64,000 nucleotides of DNA from Sphingomonas sp. (lineage in GTDB: Bacteria > Pseudomonadota > Alphaproteobacteria > Sphingomonadales > Sphingomonadaceae): assembly GCA_019635535.1 (NCBI GenBank), contig JAHBZH010000001.1, forward strand, positions 1,206,995 to 1,270,994. The letters run 5' to 3'. A program made the translations under genes and the position numbers. This document shows, one piece after another, positions 1-8,638 of the stretch; position 1 is the stretch's first letter; every line of letters begins with the position of its first letter. Under the pieces are notes generated by a model that was given only the letters and a program-made list of their open reading frames with translations, made no database searches and was not told the DNA's origin.

Positions 1-159
1 ATGCGTGGCGGACCAGCCGGCCATCGCCGCGGCGACGCTGAACAGGATGAGGAAGCCGATCAGGTAGAAGAAGAGGAAGACCGGATCGGGCAGCTTGTTC
101 CCGGTTCGCTCGATCCAGGCCAGCATGCCCTTCTCGCTCCGCATCGCGGCATCGCTCAT
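1..159 (-). CDS. AbgT-family transporter, N-terminal fragment
   Basis: The first 53 codons of a minus-strand gene that runs off the left edge of the window. It starts at an ATG at 159-157 behind a GGGAGAG ribosome site. The N-terminus reads LAWIERTGNKLPDP followed by a hydrophobic stretch, typical of the cytoplasmic start and first membrane helix of AbgT transporters. That family includes p-aminobenzoyl-glutamate uptake proteins and sulfonamide efflux proteins. The family call rests on this short N-terminal match only. Substrate and direction of transport cannot be told from the fragment. Confidence 0.75.
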   Translation of the reverse strand, partial: MSDAAMRSEKGMLAWIERTGNKLPDPVFLFFYLIGFLILFSVAAAMAGWSATH

Positions 160-398
160 CCACTCTCTCCCGGTGCTTGTTCTGGCGTCATGATCGCCGC
201 TGAAACGCCGCGCATCAACCCTTGGCGAGAATCTGCCGGAAATGCCCTCCGGGAGGGGCGATGGCCTCTCTGGACCAGACTATCCACAGGAAAAGCCGCT
301 TTCAGGGGGCGAAAAGGCGGTAAATGGGGGCGCGGCCCCATTGCCAAGGGAGGGGAATTGCGCTCTATCGAAGGCCAGTATTTCACAGGGAGGACAGA

Positions 399-644
399 AT
401 GGCACAAAGTGGTTTGCAGCGGCCGGTCACGCCGTCCAAGGAGCTCGCAGCGATCACCGGCTCGGCGGCGCTGCCGCGCAGCCAGGTCGTCAGCAAGATC
501 TGGGACCATATCAAGAAGAACAACCTGCAGAATCCGCAGAACAAGCGTGAGATCGTCGCCGACGACAAGCTGCGCGCCATCTTCGGCAAGGACCGCGTGT
601 CCATGTTCGAGATGAACAAGCACCTGTCGCGCCACCTCAGCTAG
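399..644 (+). CDS. SWIB/MDM2-domain protein
   Basis: An 81-residue protein that is almost entirely one SWIB/MDM2 domain. It begins TPSKELAAITG, then carries the core SKIWDHIKKNNLQNP, KREIVADDKLRAIFG and a final MFEMNKHLS. The start is the ATG at 399, ten bases after a GGGAGGA ribosome site; reading upstream in frame gives a poor-quality extension. SWIB proteins of this size occur in many alphaproteobacteria and in chlamydiae, where links to chromosome or topoisomerase function have been suggested. The role here is unknown. The gene stands alone and ends at a clear terminator. Confidence 0.88.
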   Translation: MAQSGLQRPVTPSKELAAITGSAALPRSQVVSKIWDHIKKNNLQNPQNKREIVADDKLRAIFGKDRVSMFEMNKHLSRHLS

Positions 645-680
645 GTCCGGGGCCGGCGAACCGCCGGCTTCCGAGCCCGC

Positions 681-726
681 GAACCGCCCGCCCGGCTTCC
701 CGCCGGGACGGGCGGTTTTCGTTTTT
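681..726 (+). terminator. Rho-independent terminator of the SWIB gene
   Basis: An 8-bp stem (ACCGCCCG at 683-690 with CGGGCGGT at 709-716) continues inward as CCCGG/CCGGG with one bulged A. It is followed by TTTTCGTTTTT. It sits 37 bases after the SWIB stop codon and before the next gene's ribosome site. Confidence 0.85.
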
Positions 727-768
727 CCGAAGCTGAAAGGGCTGCTCGGCAGCCCGGGGGAGTTCGCC

Positions 769-1578
769 ATGACGACAGAAGATCTGCGCGCCGATCTGGT
801 CGCGCTCGGGATCGAGGCCGGCAGCCTCGTGATGGTCCATGCCTCGCTGCGCCGGATCGGTCTCGGCCGCGCCGATTTCGGGCCCGGCGGGGCGGAGGTG
901 CTGCTCGACGCGCTCGACGATGCGGTCGGGCCGGATGGTACGCTGACGATGGTGCTCGGCACCGATTATCCGATGGACTGGGTTTACGATCATCCGCCCG
1001 AAGCGCGCGCCGCCTTGCTCGCCGGATCGCCGCCCTTCGACCATCGCGATGCGCCGGTGCTGCCCGAGGTAGGCTGGCTGGCGGAGTCGTTCCGCCGCCG
1101 GCCCGGCACGCTGGTCAGCGACAATCCCAGCGGCCGGTTCGGCGCCCGCGGCGCCCGCGCCGCCGAGCTGATGGCCGATCAGCCCTGGCACGATTATTAC
1201 GGGTCGGGTTCGCCGCTCCAAAAGCTGTGCGATTGGGGCGGCAAGGTGCTCCGGCTGGGCGCCAATCCGGATACGGTGACGGCACTCCACTATGCCGAAT
1301 ATCTCGCCCATCTGCCCGACAAGAAGCGGACGCGCTGGGACTATGTGCTGGCCGGCGCGGACGGTGCACCGGAGCATCGCTGGATCGACTGCCTCGACGA
1401 TTCGGAAGGGATCGTCGACTGGCCGGGCGAGGATTATTTCGCGCTGATCCTGAAAGCTTATCTGCGGCTGGGGCGGCATCGCGAAGGGCGGGTCGGCAAG
1501 GCGCAGAGCGAGCTGCTCGACGCGGCCGATTATGTCGCCTTCGGCGCGCGTTGGATGGAGGAGAATCTAGGGTCCTAA
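769..1578 (+). CDS. AAC(3)-family N-acetyltransferase
   Basis: A 269-residue protein of the aminoglycoside 3-N-acetyltransferase (AAC(3)/YokD) family, which uses acetyl-CoA. Visible family motifs are VMVHASLRRIG near residue 22, the DNPSGRFGARG segment, GSGSPLQKL and then LGANPDTVTALHYAE, where the conserved Asp and His lie. Length is normal for the family. The start is the ATG at 769 after a GGGGGAG site. Chromosomal members often lack a known substrate, so resistance should not be assumed. Its stop overlaps the end of the convergent TonB receptor by four bases. Confidence 0.88.
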   Translation: MTTEDLRADLVALGIEAGSLVMVHASLRRIGLGRADFGPGGAEVLLDALDDAVGPDGTLTMVLGTDYPMDWVYDHPPEARAALLAGSPPFDHRDAPVLPEVGWLAESFRRRPGTLVSDNPSGRFGARGARAAELMADQPWHDYYGSGSPLQKLCDWGGKVLRLGANPDTVTALHYAEYLAHLPDKKRTRWDYVLAGADGAPEHRWIDCLDDSEGIVDWPGEDYFALILKAYLRLGRHREGRVGKAQSELLDAADYVAFGARWMEENLGS

Positions 1579-3614
1579 CCGGTCCAGCGCAGCCCTAGCC
1601 AGAGCGTGCGAGGGCTGGCGCGCTCGACGATCCCGGTCCCGGAAATGCCGGCGACCACGCGCGCGTCGGTCAGATTCTCGGCGCGCGTCTCGAACGCGAG
1701 GCGCTGGGTGAGCGGCAGGAGGGCGAAGGCATCGAAGGTCAGCGCGCCGGGAATAAGCTGGCGGTTCAGATCGTCCTCATACTGGCTGCCGGCATAACGC
1801 AGGGCGAGCGACGCGCGTTCGCCCCGGGGCCCGGCCCAGGCCAGCGAGGCGCTGGCCGAATGACGCGGCGCCTGGGCCGGGCGCAGGCCGTCCAGCGCCG
1901 CCGCTGTGCCGGAGGCCCGGACCGTCGCGTCGGCGAAGCTGTAGCCGGCGGCGAGCTGCCAGCGGCCGAGCACGAGGCTGGCGTCCAGCTCCACGCCCCG
2001 GCTGACGATCGCATCGACATTCCGCCGTTGGCGAAACGCGCCGCCGGCCGCAACGAAACCCACGCCGGGGAAGGTGCCGGGGCCTGTCCCCAAAGTGACA
2101 TTGGAAATCGCGTCTTCGAGCCGGTTGGCAAAGGCCGTGACCGCAATACGCGCGCCGGCCGCCGGGCGTAGCTCCAATCCCGCCTCGACGCCGTTCAGCC
2201 GTTCCGGCGCGAGCGCGGCATTGGCGGCGGTCGCGTCCGCGCCAACGCGGAACGGGCGATAGAGCTCATTGAGCGTCGGCAGCCGCCAGCCGCGATAGGC
2301 GGCGGCGCGCAGGGCGAAAGATGGGCCGAGCCGCCAGATCGCGCCGGCGCGGGCCGTCGGTTCCCAGCTCTCTCGGTCGGGGAAGGCCGTGTCGGTGAGC
2401 GCCGTGCCGTCGGCGAGGCTGCGTTCGGCCAGGCGCCCACCCGCGATCCGCCAATGATCGATCCGGCCGCCGGCGGTGAGCAGCAGCGCGTCGCTGTCCC
2501 ACTCCACCTCGCCATAGGCACCGAGCGTGCGAGTGTTCCCCCCCGCCACTCGGCCGCGCGTGGGTGCGCTCGCGACGAACTGGAAGAGCTCGCGCGTTTC
2601 GCCCTCGGTCGCGCGCCAGTCCGTGCCGAGCCGCAAGCCCACCGGCCCGAAGCGGGGTCGCAGCTCAGCGCGGGCGCCGAGGCCGGTGGCCGGGACATTA
2701 TATTGATCGAGCGTCTGGTTCGCCGCAGCGCGGCCCGCGCCGACGGCCGCGAAATCGTTGGCGAACTGCCGGAGCTGGACATAGCCGAGCAGCGAGAAGG
2801 GCAAGGCGCCGCGCCCGACCAGGCGGAGTGATGCGTCCGCGCCCTTGTTCTCGATAGCGCTGAACGCGGTGCCCCGCTCGCGGGCGTCAGCGAAAGCGGA
2901 CATGTTCGCTTGCAGTTCGACATCTTCATGGACAGGAAAGGCAGCGCGCAAGGCCAGGCTGGCCTGTTCATAGGGTGCCGTGCGATCGGCGGCGCCGCGT
3001 TGTTCGGCGACCACCGGGATGAAACCGTCGCCGCGCGCATAGGAGGCCGAGACATGGGCGAAGCCGCCGCCGAGGCGCGCGCCATAACCGGTGAAGGCAT
3101 CCACGCCGTTGCGGCTGCCATAAGCGAGGCTGGCGACAGGGTCCGTCGCTTCGTCCGGCCCGGCGCTGCCCAGCTCGATCGTGCCGGCCAGCGCGCCGGG
3201 GCCGTTCGCGCCGCCGCCGCCGCGCGTGACGCGGATTTGCCCCAGCCGGCGCGGATCGAAGGCCGGCCAGGCGATCCAGCCGCCGAACGGATCGGTCTGC
3301 GGCACGCCGTCGAGGATGACGAGCGCCCGACTCGACGCGTTGCCGCCGAGCGCGCGAAAGGTCGCGCCCTGGCTGGTCGGATTGGCCGAACGGGCATCGG
3401 AACGGCGGAATTGCTGAAAACCCGGCACGTCTCGCAGCACGTCCTCGAGCCGGTTCGACGGGGCGTTGGCGAGCCGGTCGCGCCCGATCGTCACACCGCC
3501 ATAGGCCGCTTCGCCGCGTGCCGTGTCCAGCCCGCCCCCGGTGATAACGATCTCGTCCTGCGCGGTGACGGGCGCGGCGAGGAGCATCGAAAGGAGGAGC
3601 AGCTGGCGAGGCAC
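1575..3614 (-). CDS. TonB-dependent outer-membrane receptor
   Basis: About 680 residues with a signal peptide (LLLLSMLLAAPVTAQ), a plug domain (RLEDVLRDVPGFQ, ALVILDGVPQTDPFGG, RGGGGANGPGALAG) and a long beta-barrel ending GLRWTG with a terminal aromatic residue. It would bring a large substrate such as a siderophore, cobalamin or an oligosaccharide across the outer membrane using TonB energy; the ligand is not evident. The start is uncertain. A TTG at 3629 would extend the frame but lies in the tail of a terminator. I prefer the GTG at 3614, preceded by GAGAG four bases away. No TonB-system genes lie next to it. Confidence 0.9.
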   Translation of the reverse strand: MPRQLLLLSMLLAAPVTAQDEIVITGGGLDTARGEAAYGGVTIGRDRLANAPSNRLEDVLRDVPGFQQFRRSDARSANPTSQGATFRALGGNASSRALVILDGVPQTDPFGGWIAWPAFDPRRLGQIRVTRGGGGANGPGALAGTIELGSAGPDEATDPVASLAYGSRNGVDAFTGYGARLGGGFAHVSASYARGDGFIPVVAEQRGAADRTAPYEQASLALRAAFPVHEDVELQANMSAFADARERGTAFSAIENKGADASLRLVGRGALPFSLLGYVQLRQFANDFAAVGAGRAAANQTLDQYNVPATGLGARAELRPRFGPVGLRLGTDWRATEGETRELFQFVASAPTRGRVAGGNTRTLGAYGEVEWDSDALLLTAGGRIDHWRIAGGRLAERSLADGTALTDTAFPDRESWEPTARAGAIWRLGPSFALRAAAYRGWRLPTLNELYRPFRVGADATAANAALAPERLNGVEAGLELRPAAGARIAVTAFANRLEDAISNVTLGTGPGTFPGVGFVAAGGAFRQRRNVDAIVSRGVELDASLVLGRWQLAAGYSFADATVRASGTAAALDGLRPAQAPRHSASASLAWAGPRGERASLALRYAGSQYEDDLNRQLIPGALTFDAFALLPLTQRLAFETRAENLTDARVVAGISGTGIVERASPRTLWLGLRWTG

Positions 3615-3629
3615 CCGGCTCTCTAACAA

Positions 3630-3668
3630 GGAAAAGGCCGCCCCGGCGAGAGGAATGCCGGGGCGGCC
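3630..3668 (-). terminator. Strong hairpin terminator before the TonB receptor
   Basis: A perfect 12-bp inverted repeat (GGCCGCCCCGGC at 3636-3647 with its complement at 3657-3668) has a 9-base loop. On the minus strand it is followed by TTTTCCTTGTT. It ends transcription of the 3697-4215 gene. The next minus-strand gene begins within about 20 bases, so it could also act as an attenuator. Confidence 0.8.
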
Positions 3669-3696
3669 TGATCTTAACGCCGAAAGGGCGTCGGGC

Positions 3697-4215
3697 TTAG
3701 CTGGGGGTACGCACCCCGGCCGCCGCTTCGAGCTGGGCGCGGGTCATCGCGAGGACGAGGCCCTGCGAATCCTTGCCGAAGCTCGAGATCGGTATCTCCG
3801 CCCGCACCGTACCGGTGTTGAGCACGGCGGCCTGGCCTTCGACCGATTCGATCGTCCCGACGGGAGCGCCGGTCTGATCGCGGACCGCGGCACCGGCCTG
3901 GACGTCGGCGGCGGTGGCCGCCGTCACCGTGCCGGGCTCGGCGCTCGCGTCGGCCTGCACATCAGTCTGCACCTCGGTCTGCGTGTCGGGGATCTGCGGT
4001 TGCGGCGTTTCCGGAACCGGAGGCATCGTATCGCGAACCGTATCCTGCACATCCTGCACCGGGTCGGTCACCGGCGAGGTGAGCGGATGATCGACCGGGG
4101 GAACCGGCGGCGTCTGAACCTGGCCCTGCCCGGTCGCGTCGAGCGACTGGGCGGACACGAGGCCCGGGGCCGACAGCATGGCGGCGGCAGCCAACATCTT
4201 GATCTTGAACGTCAT
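3697..4215 (-). CDS. Exported PRC-barrel-like protein
   Basis: A 172-residue exported protein. It has a signal peptide (KIKMLAAAAMLSAPGLVSAQ), a long low-complexity middle rich in Pro, Val, Gln and Asp, and a C-terminal domain reading VRDQTGAPVGTIESVEG. That last pattern resembles a PRC-barrel fold, with one strand ending in AEIPISSFGKD. The start is the ATG at 4215 behind GGAGG; an in-frame ATG further upstream has no ribosome site. Similar periplasmic proteins are common in sphingomonads and have no known function. It is followed directly by a terminator. Confidence 0.7.
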   Translation of the reverse strand: MTFKIKMLAAAAMLSAPGLVSAQSLDATGQGQVQTPPVPPVDHPLTSPVTDPVQDVQDTVRDTMPPVPETPQPQIPDTQTEVQTDVQADASAEPGTVTAATAADVQAGAAVRDQTGAPVGTIESVEGQAAVLNTGTVRAEIPISSFGKDSQGLVLAMTRAQLEAAAGVRTPS

Positions 4216-4370
4216 TATACCCTCCGATGGTGGAAATTCAAAAGGGTAACGCACCGGCCCGCGGGGCAGGTTGCATGGTGCGCGACGAATCGTTCACCCA
4301 TGGCGACGACCGGCGAAAAATCGCGGAAAACCGCCAAAAAACCAGTAATTTTACGAGGTCTTATGCGTGA

Positions 4371-4772
4371 TCATTCCGGCGCCGGATAACGATCGAAGGC
4401 GGGCAGTTCGTGCGCCTTCGCCATCCAGCCCAGCCGTTCGGCGGCCTGGACATGGATGTCCGGCGCCATCGCGCCCGGATCGTCGAGCGTCGCGATCTGG
4501 ATATCGACAAGTCCGGGCAGAACGGTCTCGTTATAGTAGAACAGGCCCGTGCCGCAGTCGGGGCAGAAGTGCCGCCGGCCATTTTCGGACGAGGCATAGA
4601 CCTTCGCGGTGCCGGACTGGACGGTGAGCGCGTTGCCCGGAAAGGCCGCCCAGCCCACGACGGGCGCGCCGGCATGGCGCCGGCAATCGTCGCAATGGCA
4701 CAGCGCCTTGTAGACGGGATCGCCCGTCACTTCGTAACGAATGGCGCCGCAATGGCAGTGTCCGGTGGGCAT
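4371..4772 (-). CDS. GFA-family zinc protein
   Basis: A 133-residue protein of the GFA (glutathione-dependent formaldehyde-activating enzyme-like) family. It has the expected zinc ligands: CHCG near the N-terminus, CHCDDC about 25 residues later and CPDCG in the second half. The start is the ATG at 4772 with GGGAGAG upstream; a longer in-frame reading adds a poor-quality N-terminus. Most family members outside true Gfa enzymes have no proven reaction, so a formaldehyde role is not implied. A second GFA gene lies at 47886-48275. Confidence 0.85.
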   Translation of the reverse strand: MPTGHCHCGAIRYEVTGDPVYKALCHCDDCRRHAGAPVVGWAAFPGNALTVQSGTAKVYASSENGRRHFCPDCGTGLFYYNETVLPGLVDIQIATLDDPGAMAPDIHVQAAERLGWMAKAHELPAFDRYPAPE

Positions 4773-4847
4773 CGAGTCTCTCCCGCGAGTCGTTCCGGCG
4801 CGCATCATGCGCGGAACATATCGCGAACTCAATAACCCCGAACGTAG

Positions 4848-6149
4848 CTAGAGCACATATTTGCTGAGATCGGCATCGCGCGCGATGTCGGCGAGCTGGG
4901 CCTCGACATAAGCGGCGTCGATCCGCACCGTCTCGCCGCCGCGCTCCTCCGCCTCGAAGCTCACATCCTCCAGCAATTTCTCCATCACGGTCTGGAGCCG
5001 GCGCGCGCCGATATTCTCCAGGCTCTCGTTCACCTCGGCGGCGATGCGAGCGAGCGCGCTGATGCCGTCCTCGGTGAAGTCGATGGTCACGCTTTCGGTG
5101 GCGAGCAGGGCGCGATATTGCTCGGTGAGGCTGGCGCGCGTGTCGGAGAGGATGCGGACGAAATCCTCTTCGGTGAGCGCTTTCAGCTCGACGCGGATCG
5201 GCAGGCGGCCCTGAAGCTCCGGGAGCAGATCGCTGGGCTTGGCGACGTGGAAGGCACCGGACGCGATGAAGAGGATGTGATCGGTCTTCATCGGGCCGTA
5301 TTTGGTGGCGACCGTCGTGCCCTCGATCAGCGGCAGGAGGTCGCGCTGCACGCCCTCGCGGCTGACCGAGCCGCCGCGCACGTCGCTGACCGCGATCTTG
5401 TCGATCTCGTCGAGGAAGACGATGCCGTTCGCCTCGGCGTCGCGCAGCGCGACCCGGTTCACGTCGTCGGCGTCGAGGCGCTTGTCCTGCTCCTCCTCGA
5501 CCAGCTTGTCCCAGGCTTCGGCGACGCGCATCTTGCGCTTCTTGCGGGGCTGCTGCCCCATCGCCTTGCCCATGATGTCGCTGAGGTTGATCATGCCGAC
5601 CTGGCCGCCCATGCCGGGGATCTCGAACGGGGTGGAGGGCTGGTCGGAAACCTCGATCTCGACCTCCCTGTCGTTCATGCTGTTGTCGATCAGCCGCTGG
5701 CGGAAGGATTCGCGGGTGGCGAGGCTGGCATCCTTGCCGGTCAGGGCGTCAAGCAACCGCTCCATCGCCGCGTTGGACGCGGCCTCGCGCACCGCCTCGC
5801 GGCGGCGCTCCTTCTCCAGCCGCACCGCCTCCTCGACCAGGTCGCGGGCGATCTGCTCGACATCGCGGCCGACATAGCCGACCTCGGTGAACTTGGTCGC
5901 CTCGACCTTCACGAAGGGCGCGTCGGCGAGCTTGGCGAGACGCCGGCTGATCTCGGTCTTGCCGCAGCCGGTGGGGCCGATCATCAGGATGTTCTTCGGC
6001 GTCACCTCGTCGCGCAGATCCGCACCGAGCTGCTGGCGGCGCCAGCGGTTGCGCAGGGCGACCGCGACGGCGCGCTTGGCCTCGCGCTGGCCGATGATGT
6101 GGGAATCGAGCGCGGCGACCACCGCCTTGGGGGTGAGGGCGTCGTTCAT
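4848..6149 (-). CDS. hslU: HslU, ATPase of the HslUV protease
   Basis: The AAA+ unfoldase that feeds substrates into the HslV peptidase in the cytoplasm. The 433-residue length is normal. Walker A is GPTGCGKT at residues 58-65, Walker B is [10 protein letters not shown], an I-domain lies between them, and the C-terminus DLSKYVL is the tail that docks into HslV. The start is the ATG at 6149 with AGGAC upstream; 27 in-frame codons before it are not typical of HslU. Unusually, hslV is not adjacent. It lies 2.5 kb upstream on the same strand, with two unrelated genes in between. Confidence 0.97.
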   Translation of the reverse strand: MNDALTPKAVVAALDSHIIGQREAKRAVAVALRNRWRRQQLGADLRDEVTPKNILMIGPTGCGKTEISRRLAKLADAPFVKVEATKFTEVGYVGRDVEQIARDLVEEAVRLEKERRREAVREAASNAAMERLLDALTGKDASLATRESFRQRLIDNSMNDREVEIEVSDQPSTPFEIPGMGGQVGMINLSDIMGKAMGQQPRKKRKMRVAEAWDKLVEEEQDKRLDADDVNRVALRDAEANGIVFLDEIDKIAVSDVRGGSVSREGVQRDLLPLIEGTTVATKYGPMKTDHILFIASGAFHVAKPSDLLPELQGRLPIRVELKALTEEDFVRILSDTRASLTEQYRALLATESVTIDFTEDGISALARIAAEVNESLENIGARRLQTVMEKLLEDVSFEAEERGGETVRIDAAYVEAQLADIARDADLSKYVL

Positions 6150-6264
6150 GCGTCCTGCCTTGCTGGGGGTGGCGTCGCTGTGCGGTTCGGAGGCGCCGGT
6201 ATCGGCCAGCGAAGCGGGTTCATAGTCCATATCGTCCGCTACATTGGTCGCAAGGCGAAACAGT

Positions 6265-7356
6265 TCAAGCCGTGCAGCGCAGGGCGGAGAAGAGCCGCCG
6301 GTGCCGCTCGACGATCCGGGCGATAGCCTCCGGCTGTGTCGCCGCGTCCCACACGCCGCGCTCGAACGTGCCGCCGAGGATGATGCCGTCGGCGCGCGGG
6401 AACATGTAGCCTGCCGATCCGGTATAGGCGTAGCGGATCTCCGGCTGGGGCAGCAGCACGGCGAGCTGGCCGCGGATCGGGGTCAGCTCGGTGTCGCCGA
6501 ACAGGCCGTGGGCGCCGAGGCCGGTGCAGTTGAAGACCAGGGTTTCGAGAAGGGAGGCGATGTCGGTCGGCGCGTGGAATTCGCGCACCCGGATGACGCC
6601 GCCGGCGATCTGGATGTCGCGCTGGAGCTGGAAGAGGAAGCGGCCGGTTTCGACATACATGGTGTCGAAGGCGATGATATTGCCGGTTGGGAAGGGGTGC
6701 TCGTCGCGCCCGAGGCGGCGGGCGGCGGGATGGTAGCGGTCCGGCTCGCCGTCCCCGCCGCTTTCGGCATAGGTGGTGAGCCAGCGGACGCCGCTATCTT
6801 CGCCGATCATGATCTGGAAGCGGCGCCAGCTATAGTCGAGCGCGGCTTCCAGCTGGGCGCGCCAGGCGGACGTCACCGCGCTGTCGCGATAATGGCCATA
6901 GGGGCTCCACTGGCCGCCGGCGATGTTGGAGGTCGTGTCGGGCGGCAGCGCCTTGGCGTAGATCGTGACCGGGAAGCCCGCTTCCTGCACCAGCCGCGCG
7001 GTGGTGAGCCCGACCGCGCCGGCGCCGATCACCGCGACCGGGCCTTGATGCCCTTGCAGCCCCAGCTCCACGGCCAGCTTCGACGTGCCCCAGCACAAGG
7101 TGATGCCGGCGCCGCCATGGCCGTAATTGTGGACGAGGCGTTTGTCCCCCAGCGCCTCGGCGCGGACCACGAAGCCGGAGGCGCGATAGGGGCGCAGGCC
7201 GGCGACGGTGCGGATCACCCGATTGGGCGCGACATTGACTGGCGGCAGGCAGCCGCGCGGGGCGGCCGGCGACACGGCATTGGTGGTGACGCAGCCGGGC
7301 AGGGCCAGCGCCGAAGCGGCGGAACCGAGAAAGGCACGGCGGCGAAGCGCGTACAT
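6265..7356 (-). CDS. Exported, circularly permuted D-amino-acid-oxidase-like flavoprotein
   Basis: A 363-residue FAD oxidoreductase of the D-amino acid oxidase fold. The N-terminus [18 protein letters not shown] carries a twin-arginine motif and a lipobox, so it is probably a Tat-exported lipoprotein. The element that ends ordinary D-amino acid oxidases (GLRPYR at 53-58, then [13 protein letters not shown] from 74) comes here before the FAD-binding Rossmann motif VIGAGAVG (109-116). The chain then ends with [18 protein letters not shown] and [10 protein letters not shown], normally internal. All parts of the fold are present in permuted order. The Arg in GLRPYR corresponds to the substrate-carboxylate-binding Arg of that family. 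The substrate is unknown. It lies between hslU and a metallo-hydrolase gene on the same strand. Confidence 0.82.
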   Translation of the reverse strand: MYALRRRAFLGSAASALALPGCVTTNAVSPAAPRGCLPPVNVAPNRVIRTVAGLRPYRASGFVVRAEALGDKRLVHNYGHGGAGITLCWGTSKLAVELGLQGHQGPVAVIGAGAVGLTTARLVQEAGFPVTIYAKALPPDTTSNIAGGQWSPYGHYRDSAVTSAWRAQLEAALDYSWRRFQIMIGEDSGVRWLTTYAESGGDGEPDRYHPAARRLGRDEHPFPTGNIIAFDTMYVETGRFLFQLQRDIQIAGGVIRVREFHAPTDIASLLETLVFNCTGLGAHGLFGDTELTPIRGQLAVLLPQPEIRYAYTGSAGYMFPRADGIILGGTFERGVWDAATQPEAIARIVERHRRLFSALRCTA

Positions 7357-7405
7357 GACCGGACCCTAGCCGGGTTCACGCGCTCCCATCAACGGCCTCC
7401 CGGCG

Positions 7406-8548
7406 TCAGCCGCCGCCCTGGACGATCTCCTGCCCCGTCGCCTCGCGCCAGGCCGCATCGACCAGCGGGCGGGCCCAATATTGATCGAACCAGCGGCCGA
7501 GCCAGGGATCGCCGCCGGTGAACACAGCCTTGTGTTCCGCGAGATCGATGCGTTCCCGAATCGCGGCCGGCTCCAGCCCCTCGGCGGCGAGCGGGGCGAC
7601 CTGTTCGCGGACGGCGGCGAGCAAGGCGGTCAGCCGGTCGAGATAGACATGGTCGCGCTGGGCGACGCCGTGGCCGGGCACCAGGATCGCGAAATCGAGC
7701 GCGCGGATGCGGGCCAGCGTCTCGATCCAGTCGCCGGCATGGCTGCCGAAGCCGAAGGGCACGGGGGCGACGACGACGTCGCCGGTCGCGACGATCCGCT
7801 GGCGGGGCAGCCAGGCGATCGCGTCGCCGTCGGTATTGGCGCGGCCGAGATGCAGGATCTCGACCGGCACGTCCGGATCGTCCAGCACCAGCCGGTCGGC
7901 GAAGCTGTCCGTCGGCGGCACGACGAATGCGCCACCCATGTCCCCACGCAAGGTCTGGAACGCGTTCCAGGTGCGCGCGAAGCCGGCGCGTTCCGCTTCG
8001 CTCAGGCTTTCGTCGGCGAGATTGCGGCGCAGGAAGGCGATGGCGCCTTCGCCCTGCTGCTGCATCGCCCGATCGAATTCGGCGTCCGGCGCGCCCTGCG
8101 GATAGTTCGCCATCGGCGTCCCGGTCATGTGCGCGGCGGTGCGCTCATGGGCGATGATCCGCGCGTCGGGCCAGGCGGCGCGGATCGCGGGAAGACCGAG
8201 ATAGTGATCGCCATGCCAGTGCGTGACGATCACTGTCTTGACCAGCTTCGCGCTGACCGAGCGGACCAGATCGGCGATGCGGCGGCCCGAGCCGGGCGAG
8301 CCACCGGCATCGACCAGCACCAGCCCGTCCGCCTGCTCGATCACCGTGACATTGCCGACCGGCTGCGGCTGGAAAGGCTCGGCCTGGCGGATCAGCCAGA
8401 CGCGCGGCGCCAGCGGCTCGATCGTCTCGATATGCCCGGTCGAGGGCGCTACCGCCGGCGCATCCGCGGCGTGAAGGGAAACGGGCGCGGCGACGGCGAA
8501 CAGGCCGGCGCCGAGGGCAAGCAAGGTCAGCTTCGGAAACCGATGCAA
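7406..8548 (-). CDS. Exported metallo-beta-lactamase-fold hydrolase
   Basis: About 380 residues with a signal peptide (LTLLALGAGLFAVAAPVSLHA) and a metallo-beta-lactamase domain. The zinc-binding motif is THWHGDHYLG, with the later metal ligands in LHLGRANTDGDAI and VPGHG. It resembles the exported SoxH-like or quinoprotein-associated hydrolases rather than true beta-lactamases; the substrate is unknown. The start is not clear-cut. AGGAGG sits five bases before a TTG at 8548 (used here) and only two before a GTG at 8551. A nearby ATG is out of frame. A perfect palindrome lies just upstream. Confidence 0.85.
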   Translation of the reverse strand: MHRFPKLTLLALGAGLFAVAAPVSLHAADAPAVAPSTGHIETIEPLAPRVWLIRQAEPFQPQPVGNVTVIEQADGLVLVDAGGSPGSGRRIADLVRSVSAKLVKTVIVTHWHGDHYLGLPAIRAAWPDARIIAHERTAAHMTGTPMANYPQGAPDAEFDRAMQQQGEGAIAFLRRNLADESLSEAERAGFARTWNAFQTLRGDMGGAFVVPPTDSFADRLVLDDPDVPVEILHLGRANTDGDAIAWLPRQRIVATGDVVVAPVPFGFGSHAGDWIETLARIRALDFAILVPGHGVAQRDHVYLDRLTALLAAVREQVAPLAAEGLEPAAIRERIDLAEHKAVFTGGDPWLGRWFDQYWARPLVDAAWREATGQEIVQGGG

Positions 8549-8565
8549 CACATCCTCCTGTTGGT

Positions 8566-8583
8566 GTATTGCATCGACAATAC
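8566..8583. promoter_or_regulatory. Candidate operator palindrome
   Basis: A perfect dyad, GTATTG-CATCGA-CAATAC, lies immediately upstream of the ribosome site of the metallo-hydrolase gene and 56 bases after the hslV stop. Its size and symmetry fit a dimeric repressor site. No regulator gene adjoins it, so the binding protein is unknown. Confidence 0.4.
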
Positions 8584-8638
8584 GGAATAAGGACGCGATG
8601 TAAACCCCGTTGCGGGAGGGTAATGACCGGCGCGGCGG

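Noticed and set aside
769..1578. Aminoglycoside resistance gene
   Set aside because: The protein belongs to the AAC(3) family, but chromosomal relatives often have no resistance role, so no resistance claim is made.
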